Positions 26,617-40,165 of a DNA stretch of 64,000 nucleotides are shown here, piece by piece; position 1 is the first letter of the stretch; every line of letters begins with the position of its first letter. The position numbers were made by a program, and so were the translations under genes. The notes under the pieces are model-generated. The model had not been told where the DNA came from and searched no databases. It worked only from the letters and a program-made list of their open reading frames with translations. This DNA comes from Atlantibacter sp. RC6 (GTDB lineage: Bacteria > Pseudomonadota > Gammaproteobacteria > Enterobacterales > Enterobacteriaceae), in contig NZ_JACHZE010000002.1 of NCBI RefSeq assembly GCF_014193285.1, positions 555,559 through 619,558 of the forward strand, read 5' to 3'.

Positions 26617-27225
26617 TTACAGCCACTCGCCGTTGCGGATGACGCCTACGGCAAGGCCTTCGATAGAGAAAGCCTGTTCGCGCAGGTCAACAACGATCGG
26701 GGAGAATTCGCTGTTTTCCGGCAGTAACTGCACCGTGTTGCCCTGTTTATTCAGGCGCTTAACGGTGACTTCGTCGTCAATGCGCGCGACCACCACCTGG
26801 CCGTTGCGCACATCCTGGGTTTTATGTACCGCGAGTAAATCGCCGTCCATTATGCCGATATCCTTCATCGACATACCGCTAACGCGCAGCAGGAAATCCG
26901 CGCTGGGCTTAAACAGACCCGGGTCGACCTGATAATGCCCTTCGATGTGCTGCTGAGCCAGCAGCGGCTCGCCTGCAGCGACGCGCCCTACCAGCGGCAA
27001 TCCTTCCTCTTCGTCCACCAGCAGACGCAAACCGCGCGACGCGCCAGAGACGATTTCAATCACCCCTTTACGCGCCAGGGCTTTTAAGTGTTCTTCTGCG
27101 GCGTTAGGAGAACGAAAGCCCAGACGCTGTGCAATCTCCGCACGAGTGGGAGGCATGCCGGTTTGGCTGATGTGATCGCGAATAAGATCAAACACCTCTT
27201 GCTGTCTGGCCGTTAAACTTTTCAT
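26617..27225 (-). CDS. lexA: SOS-response repressor and autoprotease LexA
   Basis: LexA represses DNA-damage genes and cleaves itself when stimulated by RecA filaments. It has 202 residues, the E. coli length. The winged helix-turn-helix ([20 protein letters not shown]) is N-terminal. The cleavage bond Ala84-Gly85 lies in RVAAGEPLL, and the catalytic pair is Ser119 (VSGMSM) and Lys156 (VTVKRL). I chose the ATG at 27225, preceded by GGGGGCGGA; the in-frame ATG at 27243 lies inside the first LexA box. Two LexA boxes give autoregulation. Confidence 0.98.
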   Translation of the reverse strand: MKSLTARQQEVFDLIRDHISQTGMPPTRAEIAQRLGFRSPNAAEEHLKALARKGVIEIVSGASRGLRLLVDEEEGLPLVGRVAAGEPLLAQQHIEGHYQVDPGLFKPSADFLLRVSGMSMKDIGIMDGDLLAVHKTQDVRNGQVVVARIDDEVTVKRLNKQGNTVQLLPENSEFSPIVVDLREQAFSIEGLAVGVIRNGEWL

Positions 27226-27231
27226 TCCGCC

Positions 27232-27272
27232 CCCTGGGTGCATATACAGTAATGCTGTGAGTATATACAGCT
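27232..27272 (-). promoter_or_regulatory. Tandem LexA boxes of the lexA promoter
   Basis: The first box (27232-27251) reads TACTGTATATGCACCCAGGG on the minus strand. The second (27253-27272) reads AGCTGTATATACTCACAGCA. Both keep the CTG-N10-CAG core and, with one base between them, the arrangement known for E. coli lexA. Confidence 0.95.
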
Positions 27273-27333
27273 AACGGCGATTTTGAAACCACAAAATGAG
27301 CAAATATCTGCATGTTAGCGGCATCTGGAAGAG

Positions 27334-27702
27334 TTATCGCAAATTTGACCAGAGCAATGTGCCCCAGGTCATCAGCGCCAGTAAAATAGCGAACAGTACC
27401 GCCGCCGAGCCCATGTCTTTGGCGCGCCCGGAAAGCTCGTGAAACTCCGGGCCAATGCGATCGACCACCGATTCGATGGCGCTATTGAGGATCTCGACAA
27501 TCATCACCAGGATAACGGAGCCGATCAGCAGCACTCGGGTAATGGGATCAACATCCAGCCAGCAGGCGATGGCGATGGCGGCAATCGCCGCGACGCCTTC
27601 CTGACGAAACGCCGCTTCGTTCTTCCAGGCGGCGCGAATGCCTTTCCAGGAGTAGCCTGCTGCTTTAATTATTCGTATCAACCCGGTGGTGTTATTCGCC
27701 AT
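27334..27702 (-). CDS. dgkA: Diacylglycerol kinase DgkA
   Basis: This trimeric inner-membrane enzyme rephosphorylates diacylglycerol left over from membrane-derived oligosaccharide synthesis. It has 122 residues and three transmembrane helices. The active-site pattern EILNSAIESVVDRIG carries Glu70, Asn73 and Glu77 (counting Met1). I chose the ATG at 27702 (MANNTTGLIR) by match to E. coli; 15 codons of open frame upstream are not supported. It is divergent from plsB, another phospholipid gene, with 132 bp between. Confidence 0.96.
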   Translation of the reverse strand: MANNTTGLIRIIKAAGYSWKGIRAAWKNEAAFRQEGVAAIAAIAIACWLDVDPITRVLLIGSVILVMIVEILNSAIESVVDRIGPEFHELSGRAKDMGSAAVLFAILLALMTWGTLLWSNLR

Positions 27703-27834
27703 GAAAAGAAACCTTTTTAAAAAATGCGCATCAATAGCATTGAGCAACGAAACGTAAGCACCACAGATATTCCCGGTAGTTTCTGATATTCTTGCGGTGC
27801 ATTTGCATTATTAACCAGAGGCTTTACATCGTTT

Positions 27835-30264
27835 ATGTCCGGCTGGCCACGAATTTACTACAAATTACTTAATTTACCATTACGCGTACTGGTAAAAAGC
27901 AAATCTATTCCGGCGGATCCGTGCGCCGAACTGGGGCTCGATACCTCGCGCCCCATCATGTACGTTCTTCCGTACAACTCGAAGGCGGACTTGCTGACGC
28001 TGCGTCAACAGTGTCTGGCGCATGATTTGCCCGACCCGCTGGAGCCGATTGAAATCGACGGTACGCTGTTGCCGCGCCATGTGTTTATTCACGGCGGGCC
28101 GCGGGTATTCACCTATTACACCCCGAAAGAAGAGTCGATAAAGCTGTTCCACGACTATCTCGATCTGCATCGCAGCAATCCGCTGCTTGATGTCCAGATG
28201 GTGCCGGTATCGGTGATGTTCGGGCGCGCGCCGGGCCGCGAAAAAGGCGAAGTGAACCCGCCGCTGCGTATGCTCAACGGCGTGCAGAAATTTTTTGCCG
28301 TTTCCTGGTTAGGGCGCGACAGTTTTGTGCGCTTTTCGCCGTCGGTGTCGCTGCGCCGTATGGCGGATGAGCACGGTACCGATAAAACCATCGCCCAAAA
28401 GCTGGCGCGGGTGGCGCGGATGCACTTCGCCCGCCAGCGTCTGGCTGCCGTAGGGCCGCGTTTGCCAGCGCGTCAGGATCTGTTTAATAAGCTGCTGGCC
28501 TCCAAAGCCATCGCCCGCGCGGTGGAAGATGAAGCGCGCAGCAAAAAAATCTCCCATGAGAAGGCCCAGCAGAACGCTGTGGCGTTGATGGAAGAGATTG
28601 CGGCGAACTTCTCCTACGAAACGATTCGTCTGATGGATCGCATTCTGGGCTTTACCTGGAACCGACTCTATCAGGGCATTAACGTACACAACGCCGAGCG
28701 GGTACGCCAACTGGCGCATGACGGCCACGAACTGGTGTACGTCCCCTGCCACCGCAGCCATATGGACTATATGCTGCTGTCCTACGTGCTGTATCACCAG
28801 GGGCTGGTGCCGCCGCATATCGCTGCGGGCATTAACCTGAACTTCTGGCCGGCAGGCCCGATGTTCCGCCGTCTTGGCGCGTTTTTTATTCGCCGCACAT
28901 TTAAGGGCAACAAGCTCTACTCCACGGTGTTCCGCGAGTATCTGGGCGAACTGTTCAGCCGTGGCTACTCGGTGGAGTATTTTGTCGAAGGGGGCCGTTC
29001 CCGTACTGGCCGCCTGCTGGATCCGAAAACCGGCACCCTGTCGATGACCATCCAGGCCATGCTGCGCGGCGGTACGCGCCCGATTACGCTGATCCCGATT
29101 TACATCGGCTATGAGCACGTAATGGAAGTGGGCACGTACGCTAAAGAACTGCGCGGCGCAACCAAAGAGAAAGAGAACTTCGCGAAAATGGTCAGCGGGC
29201 TGAGCAAGCTGCGCAATCTGGGCCAGGGCTACGTGAACTTCGGCGAGCCGATGCCGCTGACCACGTACCTGAACCAGCATGTGCCGGAGTGGCGCGAATC
29301 TATCGATCCGATCGAAGCGATCCGCCCGGCCTGGCTCACGCCGACGGTGAACGCCATCGCCGCCGACCTGATGGTGCGCATTAACAACGCGGGCGCGGCA
29401 AACGCCATGAACCTGTGCTGTACCGCGCTGCTGGCGTCGCGTCAGCGTTCGCTTACCCGCGAACAGTTGACCGAACAGCTGGGTTGCTACCTGAGCCTGC
29501 TGCGCAACGTGCCCTACTCACCGGATGCGACCACGCCTGCCCAGTCCGCTAACGAGCTGATTGAGCACGCGCTGCAAATGAATAAGTTCGAAGTCGAGAA
29601 AGACACTATCGGCGACATCATTATCCTGCCGCGTGAGCAAGCGGTATTGATGACCTACTACCGCAACAACATTCACCATATGCTGGTGCTACCGTCGCTG
29701 CTGGCGGCCATGATCGCCCAGCATCGTCACGTCACCCGTGAAGAGTTGCTGCGCCAGGTCGAGGTGTTGTATCCGATGCTCAAGGCGGAGCTGTTCCTGC
29801 GCTGGGAGAAAAGCGAACTCGGTGCCCTGATTGATGCGCTGGTCAATGAGCTGTTGCAGCAGCAGTTGATCGTAGAAAACGGCGATAAATTGCAGCTTAA
29901 CCCGGCACGTTCACGCACGCTGCAATTGCTGGCGGCAGGGGTTCGCGAAACGCTGCAACGCTATGCCATCACCTTCTGGCTGCTGAGCGCCAATCCGTCC
30001 ATTAACCGCGGTACGCTGGAGAAAGAGAGCCGCACCGTGGCGCAGCGTCTGTCGGTACTGCACGGGATTAACGCGCCGGAATTCTTCGACAAAGCGGTGT
30101 TCAGCACGCTGGTCTCCACCTTGCGTGATGAAGGCTTTATCAGCGATACCGGCGATGCCGAACCGGCCCGCACCATGAAGGTCTACGAACTTCTGGCGGA
30201 TCTGATTACTTCGGATATCCGGTTGACCATCGAAAGCGCGGCGGCTCAGGCCAACGACGCGTAA
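27835..30264 (+). CDS. plsB: Glycerol-3-phosphate O-acyltransferase PlsB
   Basis: PlsB makes 1-acyl-glycerol-3-phosphate from acyl-ACP or acyl-CoA, the first step of phospholipid synthesis at the inner membrane. It has 809 residues, against 807 in E. coli. The acyltransferase blocks are intact: block [16 protein letters not shown] (HX4D), block [11 protein letters not shown], block [16 protein letters not shown] and block [19 protein letters not shown]. The ribosome site is weak. It is divergent from dgkA, and a bidirectional terminator separates it from ubiA. Confidence 0.97.
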   Translation: MSGWPRIYYKLLNLPLRVLVKSKSIPADPCAELGLDTSRPIMYVLPYNSKADLLTLRQQCLAHDLPDPLEPIEIDGTLLPRHVFIHGGPRVFTYYTPKEESIKLFHDYLDLHRSNPLLDVQMVPVSVMFGRAPGREKGEVNPPLRMLNGVQKFFAVSWLGRDSFVRFSPSVSLRRMADEHGTDKTIAQKLARVARMHFARQRLAAVGPRLPARQDLFNKLLASKAIARAVEDEARSKKISHEKAQQNAVALMEEIAANFSYETIRLMDRILGFTWNRLYQGINVHNAERVRQLAHDGHELVYVPCHRSHMDYMLLSYVLYHQGLVPPHIAAGINLNFWPAGPMFRRLGAFFIRRTFKGNKLYSTVFREYLGELFSRGYSVEYFVEGGRSRTGRLLDPKTGTLSMTIQAMLRGGTRPITLIPIYIGYEHVMEVGTYAKELRGATKEKENFAKMVSGLSKLRNLGQGYVNFGEPMPLTTYLNQHVPEWRESIDPIEAIRPAWLTPTVNAIAADLMVRINNAGAANAMNLCCTALLASRQRSLTREQLTEQLGCYLSLLRNVPYSPDATTPAQSANELIEHALQMNKFEVEKDTIGDIIILPREQAVLMTYYRNNIHHMLVLPSLLAAMIAQHRHVTREELLRQVEVLYPMLKAELFLRWEKSELGALIDALVNELLQQQLIVENGDKLQLNPARSRTLQLLAAGVRETLQRYAITFWLLSANPSINRGTLEKESRTVAQRLSVLHGINAPEFFDKAVFSTLVSTLRDEGFISDTGDAEPARTMKVYELLADLITSDIRLTIESAAAQANDA

Positions 30265-30271
30265 AGACAAA

Positions 30272-30299
30272 ACAGGCGGGAAATCCCGCCTGTTTTTTT
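30272..30299. terminator. Bidirectional terminator between plsB and ubiA
   Basis: The arms ACAGGCGGGA and TCCCGCCTGT are followed by seven T residues on the plus strand (plsB), and by TTTTGTC on the minus strand. The ubiA stop codon overlaps the end of the T-run. Confidence 0.92.
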
Positions 30300-31170
30300 A
30301 GAGATGTTGATAACTGAAAACCAGCCCGATAAACAACACTAAGCCAACGTAGTTGTTGTTCATAAACGCCTGGAAACAGGCCGCGCGCTCGCGATGGGCA
30401 ATCAGCTTTTGTTGATAAGCAAACAGCCCGCCGGCAATCAGGATCGTCGTGTAAAAGACCGCCCCCAGCCCGTTCAGCCAGCCGACCAGCGCCATCAGGC
30501 CCATCACCACCACCTGCAAAATACCGATAATCAGCTTGTCGTGACGGCCAAACAAGATCGCCGTGGATTTAATGCCGATTTTCACATCGTCGTCGCGATC
30601 GACCATGGCGTACTGCGTATCGTAAGCCACAGCCCAGCAGATATTGGCGATAAACAGCAGCCAGCAGCTGAGCGGCACGCTTTCGCTCACGGCGGCAAAC
30701 GCCATGGGGATCGACCAGCCGAACGCCGCGCCGAGCACCACCTGCGGCAGATGGGTATAGCGCTTCATAAACGGATAAACCCACGCCAGCGCCAGCGCCG
30801 CCACCGACAGCAAAATGGTCATGGTATTGAGGGTCAGCACCAGCAGGAACGACAGCAGCACCAGCCCGACAAACAAATTGCGCGCCTCTTTTTCCGTTAC
30901 CGCGCCGCTCGGCAACGGACGGTTGGCAGTACGCTTCACATGACCGTCGAATTTGCGATCGGCATAATCATTCACCACGCAGCCTGCCGCGCGCATCAGC
31001 CATACGCCTGCGACAAACACCGCCAGGATCCACAGCGGCGGCAGACCGGGGGTGGCAACCCATAACGCCCACAGCGTCGGCCATAACAGCAACAGTGCGC
31101 CGATGGGTTTATCGGTACGCATCAGCCGGTGATAAGCCAGCAGCTTATTTTGCCTAAGGCTCCACTCCAT
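30298..31170 (-). CDS. ubiA: 4-hydroxybenzoate octaprenyltransferase UbiA
   Basis: UbiA joins the octaprenyl chain to 4-hydroxybenzoate in ubiquinone synthesis, in the inner membrane. It has 290 residues and about nine helices. The two Asp-rich prenyl-diphosphate motifs are [15 protein letters not shown] and [16 protein letters not shown]. Its start overlaps the ubiC stop by one base (TAATG), so the two are translationally coupled in the order of the pathway: UbiC makes the substrate for UbiA. Confidence 0.97.
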   Translation of the reverse strand: MEWSLRQNKLLAYHRLMRTDKPIGALLLLWPTLWALWVATPGLPPLWILAVFVAGVWLMRAAGCVVNDYADRKFDGHVKRTANRPLPSGAVTEKEARNLFVGLVLLSFLLVLTLNTMTILLSVAALALAWVYPFMKRYTHLPQVVLGAAFGWSIPMAFAAVSESVPLSCWLLFIANICWAVAYDTQYAMVDRDDDVKIGIKSTAILFGRHDKLIIGILQVVVMGLMALVGWLNGLGAVFYTTILIAGGLFAYQQKLIAHRERAACFQAFMNNNYVGLVLFIGLVFSYQHL

Positions 31171-31679
31171 TATCTTTCCTCCTGGTACAACGGCGACGCA
31201 GCCAGAAAAAGTTCAGTCAATAATAGCGGTTTACCGGATAACCGCAGGCGAGAACGGCGCCCCCATAAATTTTCGCTGCGCCCCACCTCAATATAGTCGC
31301 GCGTGAGCGTCGACTGGGTAAAAAGATAGCGGCCCAGCGGAGTTTCGCCCAGGTGCTGCAATGCCAGCTCCGGCCCGCACAGGGTTGATTCCGGCACCAC
31401 GGTGCGGCCAATCAGCCAGGGTTCGCCATCGCCGCACAGCACAATTTCACGCAGCCAGTAGCGCGACTCCTGCGGCAGGCAGGCGCGTTCGTCATCAGGC
31501 AACTCCGGCCCGATAAAGCCTTCACAGATAATATCGACATGCACTTTACGGCAAAATTGCTCGAAACGTTTGGTCATCGAGTCTTCAAGCAGCAGCCAGT
31601 CGCGCAATTCGCTATCCAGCTCGGGAAGGGTGTCGAAAAAGGTCAGCGCACGCAGTGACGTGAGCGCAGGATGGGACAT
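31170..31679 (-). CDS. ubiC: Chorismate pyruvate-lyase UbiC
   Basis: UbiC removes pyruvate from chorismate to give 4-hydroxybenzoate, the first committed step of ubiquinone synthesis. It has 169 residues, against 165 in E. coli. It retains [12 protein letters not shown] in the N-terminal half, the arginine-containing [20 protein letters not shown] and the glutamate-bearing [19 protein letters not shown]. The start follows GGAGAGCAAGAC. It is first in the ubiCA operon; the 176-bp gap before it, towards malM, should hold its promoter. Confidence 0.96.
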   Translation of the reverse strand: MSHPALTSLRALTFFDTLPELDSELRDWLLLEDSMTKRFEQFCRKVHVDIICEGFIGPELPDDERACLPQESRYWLREIVLCGDGEPWLIGRTVVPESTLCGPELALQHLGETPLGRYLFTQSTLTRDYIEVGRSENLWGRRSRLRLSGKPLLLTELFLAASPLYQEER

Positions 31680-31796
31680 GTCTTGCTCTCCGGAACCAGG
31701 TCTTCCGGCATTGTAGCGCAGAAAGGCGCGAAGTTGGCGGAGGAAACGTCACCAATGACGATTTAGCGCAACAAATGCGCAACAAACGCGGCGGCA

Positions 31797-31824
31797 AATA
31801 AAAAAAGGTGCGCCGAAGCGCACC
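31797..31824 (-). terminator. Terminator of the malK-lamB-malM operon
   Basis: On the minus strand the arms GGTGCGC and GCGCACC have a stable TTCG tetraloop and are followed by a long T-run (TTTTTTTATTTG). It lies about 30 bp after the malM stop. Confidence 0.94.
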
Positions 31825-31855
31825 AACCTTACAAGCATCAACAGTGCGGGGCGGA

Positions 31856-32827
31856 TCACCCCTTGCCTTTTACACTGCTGATAAACGTTGAACGGGCGGA
31901 GGTAGAACCCAGACGCTCGGCTTCATTCAGCAGTTTCAGGGCTTTGTCGATATCCCCGCTGTTAACGGCCTGCTTAATGGCCTGATTGAAATAGTTTTCC
32001 GTATCGTTTAATACCGGTTCGCTTTTCGCGGCAGGCGCGGGGGCCGCAGCGGCATGAGCCGTCGCAGGCGCAGCGACCGGCGCCGGGGCTGGCGCGGCAT
32101 AGGCGGTTGCCGGTGCGGCGGTATTCCCTACGGTGACTGACGACTGTCCGGATGAACCAAACAGCGGGCCAACCAAAATACTGGATGCGGAGTTAGTACT
32201 TACTTTCAGTTTTACCGTCCCCTCCGTCGTATGGCGCGCCACCGGGTCCGGGATATCTGGCACCGCGTTGCCAACGCCTTTGGCATAGGCTTTGGCAGGG
32301 TTAATCATGGTAGTCGTCTGCTGCAAATCTTTCGGCGTGGTGAATACCAGCAAGTACAGTTTTTGCTGGCCCAGCGCAGGCGTCAATTTGATGGTGCCTT
32401 CCAGGCGGTCGGCGGCGATCACGCCAGGCTCCTGGTAGGCAAAATAAGTCGCCGGAAAATAGGCGGCGGGTGACAAATTCTGGTCCAGTACCAGTACGTT
32501 AGGCGCAAAGACGGATTTCTGCTGATCCGCCACGCTGGTCAGCGTAATCGTTAATTCGCCAATATTAGCGGGCACGCTGTAGGCGGCGACTTTGCCGGTA
32601 ATACCGGGCGCGTTAAGGGTTTGCCCCGTCGTGGCAAGATCGGTGGTCTGAGTCTGGCCCTGGGCGACCGGCGTCCAGGCAAGCTGTTGCAGCGCGCCGG
32701 CAGGAATTGCCGGTGCGGCGGATGTATCCTGCGGCACCAGATTCACGTCGGCGAAGCTGGTTAAAGGTGCGCAGGCCAACAGCCCTGCACAGAGGCTGAG
32801 CGCGACAAGATTTTTTTTCATTTTCAT
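31856..32827 (-). CDS. malM: Periplasmic protein MalM of the maltose regulon
   Basis: MalM is exported to the periplasm or outer membrane. It is the last gene of malK-lamB-malM, and its exact role is unknown. It has 323 residues, about 17 more than E. coli. A signal peptide (KKNLVALSLCAGLLACAPL) ends before ADVNLVPQD; the Cys here is not in a canonical lipobox. The C-terminal third contains an Ala/Pro-rich linker from about residue 230 that accounts for the extra length, then a helical region ending FISSVKGKG. The ATG at 32827 follows GAGGTTAATACA. Confidence 0.94.
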   Translation of the reverse strand: MKMKKNLVALSLCAGLLACAPLTSFADVNLVPQDTSAAPAIPAGALQQLAWTPVAQGQTQTTDLATTGQTLNAPGITGKVAAYSVPANIGELTITLTSVADQQKSVFAPNVLVLDQNLSPAAYFPATYFAYQEPGVIAADRLEGTIKLTPALGQQKLYLLVFTTPKDLQQTTTMINPAKAYAKGVGNAVPDIPDPVARHTTEGTVKLKVSTNSASSILVGPLFGSSGQSSVTVGNTAAPATAYAAPAPAPVAAPATAHAAAAPAPAAKSEPVLNDTENYFNQAIKQAVNSGDIDKALKLLNEAERLGSTSARSTFISSVKGKG

Positions 32828-32908
32828 TGTATTAACCTCTATTGGAATGACGAGGCGGTAGCCAGGCAATAGCGCGCCGCGCCAGGGACACTTCGCTTAC
32901 GGGGTAGA

Positions 32909-32928
32909 GAGGGGCCGCAGCCCCCCTC
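32909..32928 (-). repeat. GC-rich stem-loop between lamB and malM
   Basis: GAGGGG and CCCCTC arms lie in the 118-bp gap after lamB. E. coli carries REP hairpins at the same place, which limit transcript decay. This one is shorter and lacks a T-run. Confidence 0.5.
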
Positions 32929-32945
32929 GTCAGACTCACTACGTA

Positions 32946-34289
<1,344 letters not shown>

Positions 34290-34330
34290 TTAAACGACGC
34301 CTCATGGACATCGCGTTGTTTTTGGAATGC

Positions 34331-35440
34331 TTAAACGCCGGGCTCCTGGTGCAGACGACGACAGGCCGTACCATCCTCTCGGAACAAATGGCAACGCTCT
34401 GGCGGCAAGCCGATGGCGAATGTGGCACCCTCTTCTACCAACACCACGTCAGTCTGGCGGTAAACCAGGTTCTGACGAATGGCCGGAATTTGAATATGAA
34501 TTTGCGTTTCGTGGCCGAGCTGTTCGACCACCTGGACTTCGCCTTCCAGGGTGACGTCGGCGATTTCGCTGGGCAGTAAATGTTCCGGGCGAATGCCCAG
34601 CGACATATTGGTTCCCACCTGTACGCCCGCGCTGTCTACCGGCAGCCAGATTTGCTGGCGGTTCGGCAGTTCCACCTGCACCTGGTCAATGGCGGTGGCG
34701 GTGACTTTCACCGGTAAGAAATTCATCTTCGGCGAGCCGATAAACCCGGCCACGAAGCGGTCAGCCGGGTAGTGATACAGCTCGAGCGGTTTACCTACCT
34801 GGGCGACGCGCCCGGCGTCCAGCACCACGATTTTGTCGGCAAGCGTCATGGCCTCAACCTGGTCGTGGGTAACGTAAATCATGGTGCGCTTCAGGCGCTT
34901 ATGCAGACGGGAGATTTCGATGCGCATTTGCACGCGCAGCGCGGCATCCAGGTTGGAGAGCGGTTCATCCAGCAGAAACACGCGCGGCTCTGCCACAAGT
35001 GTTCGGCCAATCGCCACGCGCTGACGCTGCCCGCCGGACAACGCTTTCGGACGGCGATCCAGCAGATGCGCCAATTGCAGCGTTTCGGCGACCTGATTCA
35101 CCCGCTGCTGGATAACCTCTTTCTTCGCGCCGGCCAGCTTCAGGCCGAAAGACATGTTCTCAGCCACCGACAGGTGCGGATAAAGCGCATAAGACTGAAA
35201 CACCATGCCCACGCCGCGTTCGGCGGGCGGCACATCGTTAACGCGTTTATCGCCAATCAATAAATCACCGCTGGTCACTGTTTCCAGCCCGGCAATCATT
35301 CGCAGCAATGTCGATTTACCGCAGCCCGAGGGTCCGACGAACACCACAAACTCACCTTCAGTGATATCAAGGTTGATATCCTTTGAGACCACTACGTCGC
35401 CCCAGGCTTTCGTTACATTACGCAGCTGAACGCTTGCCAT
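34331..35440 (-). CDS. malK: Maltose/maltodextrin ABC transporter ATPase MalK
   Basis: MalK is the nucleotide-binding dimer of MalFGK2. It also binds and holds MalT inactive when no maltose is transported, and is the target of unphosphorylated EIIA-Glc. It has 369 residues. Walker [10 protein letters not shown] is at 36-44, the signature is [14 protein letters not shown], and Walker B and D-loop are [12 protein letters not shown]. The regulatory OB-like domain starts near residue 235 and contains [13 protein letters not shown]. The start follows GGGAGAAGGGG. It is the first gene of malK-lamB-malM and is divergent from malEFG. Confidence 0.97.
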   Translation of the reverse strand: MASVQLRNVTKAWGDVVVSKDINLDITEGEFVVFVGPSGCGKSTLLRMIAGLETVTSGDLLIGDKRVNDVPPAERGVGMVFQSYALYPHLSVAENMSFGLKLAGAKKEVIQQRVNQVAETLQLAHLLDRRPKALSGGQRQRVAIGRTLVAEPRVFLLDEPLSNLDAALRVQMRIEISRLHKRLKRTMIYVTHDQVEAMTLADKIVVLDAGRVAQVGKPLELYHYPADRFVAGFIGSPKMNFLPVKVTATAIDQVQVELPNRQQIWLPVDSAGVQVGTNMSLGIRPEHLLPSEIADVTLEGEVQVVEQLGHETQIHIQIPAIRQNLVYRQTDVVLVEEGATFAIGLPPERCHLFREDGTACRRLHQEPGV

Positions 35441-37000
<1,560 letters not shown>

Positions 37001-37008
37001 TAAGCAGT

Positions 37009-37033
37009 CGCGGGCAGCGTCAGGCTGCCCGCG
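37009..37033 (+). repeat. Stem-loop between malE and malF
   Basis: The perfect 10-bp arms CGCGGGCAGC and GCTGCCCGCG have a 5-nt loop and no T-run. E. coli has REP hairpins at the same junction that protect malE mRNA from 3' exonucleases, and this hairpin is well placed to do the same. Confidence 0.8.
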
Positions 37034-37071
37034 TTGATTTGCCGCTCTAACACGTTGTGAAAGGAAACCCC

Positions 37072-38616
37072 ATGGAAGTAGTTAAAAAGAGCCCCTGGTG
37101 GCAAAGCGACAAGCTGAAGTGGTCAGCCGTCGCCCTGCTCGGCCTGCTGGTGGGTTATCTTGTGGTATTGATGTATGCCCAGGGGGAATATCTGTTCGCC
37201 ATCGTGACGCTGATCTTAAGCTCCGTTGGCCTGTACATCTTCGCTAACCGCCGCGCTTACGCATGGCGCTACGTCTACCCTGGCCTCGCCGGAATGGGGT
37301 TGTTCGTTCTGTTCCCGCTGATCTGCACCATCGCCATCGCGTTTACTAACTACAGCAGCACCAACCAGCTGACCTTCGAACGCGCGCAGCAGGTGCTGAT
37401 GGACCGCCAGTATCAGGCGGGGAAAACGTTCAACTTCGGCCTCTACCCGGATAACGAAAAATGGCGGCTCGCGCTCACCGATGGCGAAAGCGGCAAAAAC
37501 TACGTCTCCGACGCCTTTACCTTTGGCGGCGAGCAAACCCTGAAGCTGAAGGAAGCCGACGCGCTGCCGACTGGCGAACGCGCCACGCTGCGTATCATTA
37601 CGCAGAATCGCCAGGCGCTGACGCAGATCACCGCCGAACTGCCGGATGAAAGCCAACTGGTGATGAGTTCATTACGCCAGTTCTCCGGCACGCGCCCGCT
37701 GTATACGCTGGCGAAAGACGGCAAGCTGACCAACAACCAGAGCGGCGCGGTCTATGCGCCTAATCCCGATGTCGGTTTCTATCAGGCGGTGAACGCTGAT
37801 GGCAGTTGGGGCAGCGAAAAACTCAGCCCGGGCTACACGGTGACCACCGGCTGGAAAAACTTTATGCGCGTCTTTACCGACGAAGGCATCCAGAAGCCGT
37901 TCTTCGCCATCTTCGTCTGGACGGTGGTGTTCTCGGTGCTGACCGTGGTGCTGACCGTGGCGGTCGGCATGGTGTTGGCCTGCGTGGTGCAGTGGGAAGC
38001 ATTAAAGGGCAAGGCGATTTATCGGTTGCTGCTGATCCTACCGTATGCGGTGCCGTCGTTTATCTCGATTCTGATTTTCAAAGGGTTGTTTAACCAGAGC
38101 TTTGGTGAAATCAACATGATGTTAAGCGCGGTGTTCGGCATCCGCCCCGCGTGGTTTACCGACCCCACCACCGCCCGCGCCATGATTATTATCGTCAATA
38201 CCTGGCTGGGTTACCCGTACATGATGATCCTGTGCATGGGGCTGCTGAAGGCGATCCCGGACGATCTCTACGAAGCCTCGGCGATGGACGGCGCAGGCCC
38301 GTTCCAGAACTTCTTTAAAATCACGTTCCCGCTGCTGATCAAACCGCTCACGCCGCTGATGATTGCCAGCTTCGCGTTCAACTTTAACAACTTCGTGCTG
38401 ATCCTGCTGTTGACCAACGGCGGACCGGACCGTCTCGGCACCACTACCCCGGCAGGCTATACCGACTTGCTGGTGAGCTATACCTACCGCATCGCCTTTG
38501 AAGGCGGCGGCGGTCAGGATTTCGGCCTCGCCGCCGCTATCGCCACGCTGATCTTCCTGCTGGTGGGCGCGCTCGCGATTGTTAACCTCAAAGCCACGCG
38601 CATCAAGTTTGATTAA
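37072..38616 (+). CDS. malF: Maltose ABC transporter permease MalF
   Basis: MalF is one of two membrane subunits of MalFGK2. It has 514 residues, the E. coli length. Eight helices are expected. The large periplasmic P2 loop, about residues 95-275, contacts MalE. The EAA coupling motif ([20 protein letters not shown]) touches MalK. The ATG at 37072 follows AAGGAAACCCC; five codons of frame upstream are not needed. It is second in malEFG, 71 bp after malE across a stem-loop. Confidence 0.97.
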   Translation: MEVVKKSPWWQSDKLKWSAVALLGLLVGYLVVLMYAQGEYLFAIVTLILSSVGLYIFANRRAYAWRYVYPGLAGMGLFVLFPLICTIAIAFTNYSSTNQLTFERAQQVLMDRQYQAGKTFNFGLYPDNEKWRLALTDGESGKNYVSDAFTFGGEQTLKLKEADALPTGERATLRIITQNRQALTQITAELPDESQLVMSSLRQFSGTRPLYTLAKDGKLTNNQSGAVYAPNPDVGFYQAVNADGSWGSEKLSPGYTVTTGWKNFMRVFTDEGIQKPFFAIFVWTVVFSVLTVVLTVAVGMVLACVVQWEALKGKAIYRLLLILPYAVPSFISILIFKGLFNQSFGEINMMLSAVFGIRPAWFTDPTTARAMIIIVNTWLGYPYMMILCMGLLKAIPDDLYEASAMDGAGPFQNFFKITFPLLIKPLTPLMIASFAFNFNNFVLILLLTNGGPDRLGTTTPAGYTDLLVSYTYRIAFEGGGGQDFGLAAAIATLIFLLVGALAIVNLKATRIKFD

Positions 38617-38627
38617 GGAGACGACAC

Positions 38628-39518
38628 ATGGCTATGGTGCAACCGAAATCTCAAAAGCTGCGTTTGTTTATCACGCACTTGTTACTGTTGATATTTATCG
38701 CCGCGATTATGTTCCCGCTGTTAATGGTGGTGGCGATCTCGCTGCGCTCGGGCAACTTCGCCACCGGCAGCCTGATCCCGGAGCAAATCTCCTGGGAGCA
38801 CTGGAAGCTGGCGCTGGGCTTTAACGTGGTTCACGCCAACGGCAGCGTCACCCCGCCGCCGTTCCCGGTGCTGCTGTGGCTGTGGAACTCGGTGAAAATC
38901 GCCGGCATTACCGCGGTTGGTATCGTGGCGCTTTCCACAACTTGCGCCTACGCTTTTGCCCGTATGCGTTTTCCCGGCAAGGCTACCCTGCTGAAAGGCA
39001 TGCTGATTTTCCAGATGTTCCCGGCGGTGCTGTCGCTGGTGGCGCTGTATGCGTTGTTCGATCGCCTCGGGCAGTACATTCCGTTTATCGGTCTGAACAC
39101 CCACGGCGGGGTGATCTTCGCCTACCTCGGCGGGATTGCGCTGCACGTCTGGACCATTAAAGGTTATTTCGAAACCATCGATGGCTCACTGGAAGAAGCC
39201 GCCGCGCTGGATGGCGCAACGCCGTGGCAGGCGTTCCGCTTAGTGCTGTTGCCGCTGTCGGTACCGATTCTGGCGGTGGTGTTTATTCTGTCGTTTATCG
39301 CCGCCATTACTGAAGTACCGGTCGCGTCGTTGCTGTTGCGTGATGTCAACAGCTACACCCTGGCCGTGGGCATGCAGCAATACCTCAACCCGCAAAACTA
39401 CCTGTGGGGCGACTTTGCTGCGGCTGCGGTACTTTCCGCCATCCCGATCACCCTGGTGTTCCTGCTGGCCCAGCGCTGGCTGGTCAGCGGGCTGACGGCG
39501 GGAGGCGTGAAAGGCTAA
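38628..39518 (+). CDS. malG: Maltose ABC transporter permease MalG
   Basis: MalG is the second membrane subunit of MalFGK2. It has 296 residues, as in E. coli, and six helices. The EAA coupling motif is [20 protein letters not shown]. The conserved C-terminal tail [10 protein letters not shown] reaches the MalK interface. It begins 11 bp after malF behind GGAGACGACAC and closes the malEFG operon. The segment after the stop looks like the 3'-UTR sRNA MalH. Confidence 0.97.
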   Translation: MAMVQPKSQKLRLFITHLLLLIFIAAIMFPLLMVVAISLRSGNFATGSLIPEQISWEHWKLALGFNVVHANGSVTPPPFPVLLWLWNSVKIAGITAVGIVALSTTCAYAFARMRFPGKATLLKGMLIFQMFPAVLSLVALYALFDRLGQYIPFIGLNTHGGVIFAYLGGIALHVWTIKGYFETIDGSLEEAAALDGATPWQAFRLVLLPLSVPILAVVFILSFIAAITEVPVASLLLRDVNSYTLAVGMQQYLNPQNYLWGDFAAAAVLSAIPITLVFLLAQRWLVSGLTAGGVKG

Positions 39519-39614
39519 GTTTCATCGTTATATGCCACTGTTATATCCTCATTATTGCCGTTGTGATTTTCCTTATCTGTGACTCCCTTCGGCGGCCTTC
39601 GGGCCGCCATTTTT
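39515..39614 (+). ncRNA. Candidate MalH sRNA, processed from the malG 3' UTR
   Basis: E. coli makes MalH, about 100 nt, from the malG 3' end; it tunes maltoporin expression. Here the malG stop is followed by about 70 nt of unstructured, U-rich sequence and then a strong intrinsic terminator, giving a similar-sized 3' product. Location, length and terminator support the call. I could not align the sequence, and the 5' end is approximate. Confidence 0.5.
39591..39614 (+). terminator. Rho-independent terminator of malEFG
   Basis: The arms GGCGGCC and GGCCGCC have a UUCG-like loop and are followed by ATTTTTATT. The end touches the stop codon of the convergent gene psiE. Confidence 0.88.
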
Positions 39615-40032
39615 ATTCACGCTTCAGCCGTTTCGAATTGCACAGCCACAGCGTGATCACCAAAAGCAGGATCGCCCCGGAATAGATCAGCACGTCCATT
39701 GGCGATTTATGATCGACAATGATCAACCGCACAATCGCCGTGATGCCGATGTAAATGAAATAGCGCAGCGGGAAGTGGTAGCCGGACTGGAAGTACTTGA
39801 CGATCAGGGCGATGAATTCGAAATAGAGGAAATAAACCACCAGCCCTTCCACCAGCTCATATTTGCTGGCCTGAATGGGTGAGAAGAGCACATCAGCCAG
39901 ATGCAGGGTTTCTTTGCCGAGAAAGATAACCAGGATCAGGCCAAGGCTGAGCAAGCCAAGGTTCAGCACCGTTTGCAGGATGGAAGAGACCCATTCCCCG
40001 CGCGCACGTGACGAAGCGGATAGCGTGGACAT
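39613..40032 (-). CDS. psiE: Phosphate-starvation-inducible membrane protein PsiE
   Basis: The protein has 139 residues and four predicted helices. It is collinear with E. coli PsiE ([40 protein letters not shown]). In E. coli it is activated by PhoB and repressed by CRP-cAMP; its function is unknown. I did not see a clear pho box in the 133 bp upstream, only a TGTGATC half-site for CRP near 40079. It converges with malG across a shared terminator. Confidence 0.94.
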   Translation of the reverse strand: MSTLSASSRARGEWVSSILQTVLNLGLLSLGLILVIFLGKETLHLADVLFSPIQASKYELVEGLVVYFLYFEFIALIVKYFQSGYHFPLRYFIYIGITAIVRLIIVDHKSPMDVLIYSGAILLLVITLWLCNSKRLKRE

Positions 40033-40123
40033 AACAGCGTCCTCATCTCAGGAGTGAGGAATCGTTATACGTCAGAAATGTGATCCAGATCTAGTTTTAT
40101 TTGCTTATGTTTTGACCAACACT

Positions 40124-40156
40124 CAGCGCGCCTGCATATGAAAGCCGGGCGCGCTG
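40124..40156 (-). repeat. Stem-loop after yjbH
   Basis: The 9-bp arms CAGCGCGCC and GGCGCGCTG have a 15-nt loop and lie 10 bp after the yjbH stop. The run after it on the minus strand is not T-rich, so it is a weak terminator or 3'-end stabiliser. Confidence 0.55.
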
Positions 40157-40165
40157 CGCCTGGGA

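Noticed and set aside
28309..29280. A 323-codon open frame on the minus strand
   Set aside because: Antisense shadow of plsB.
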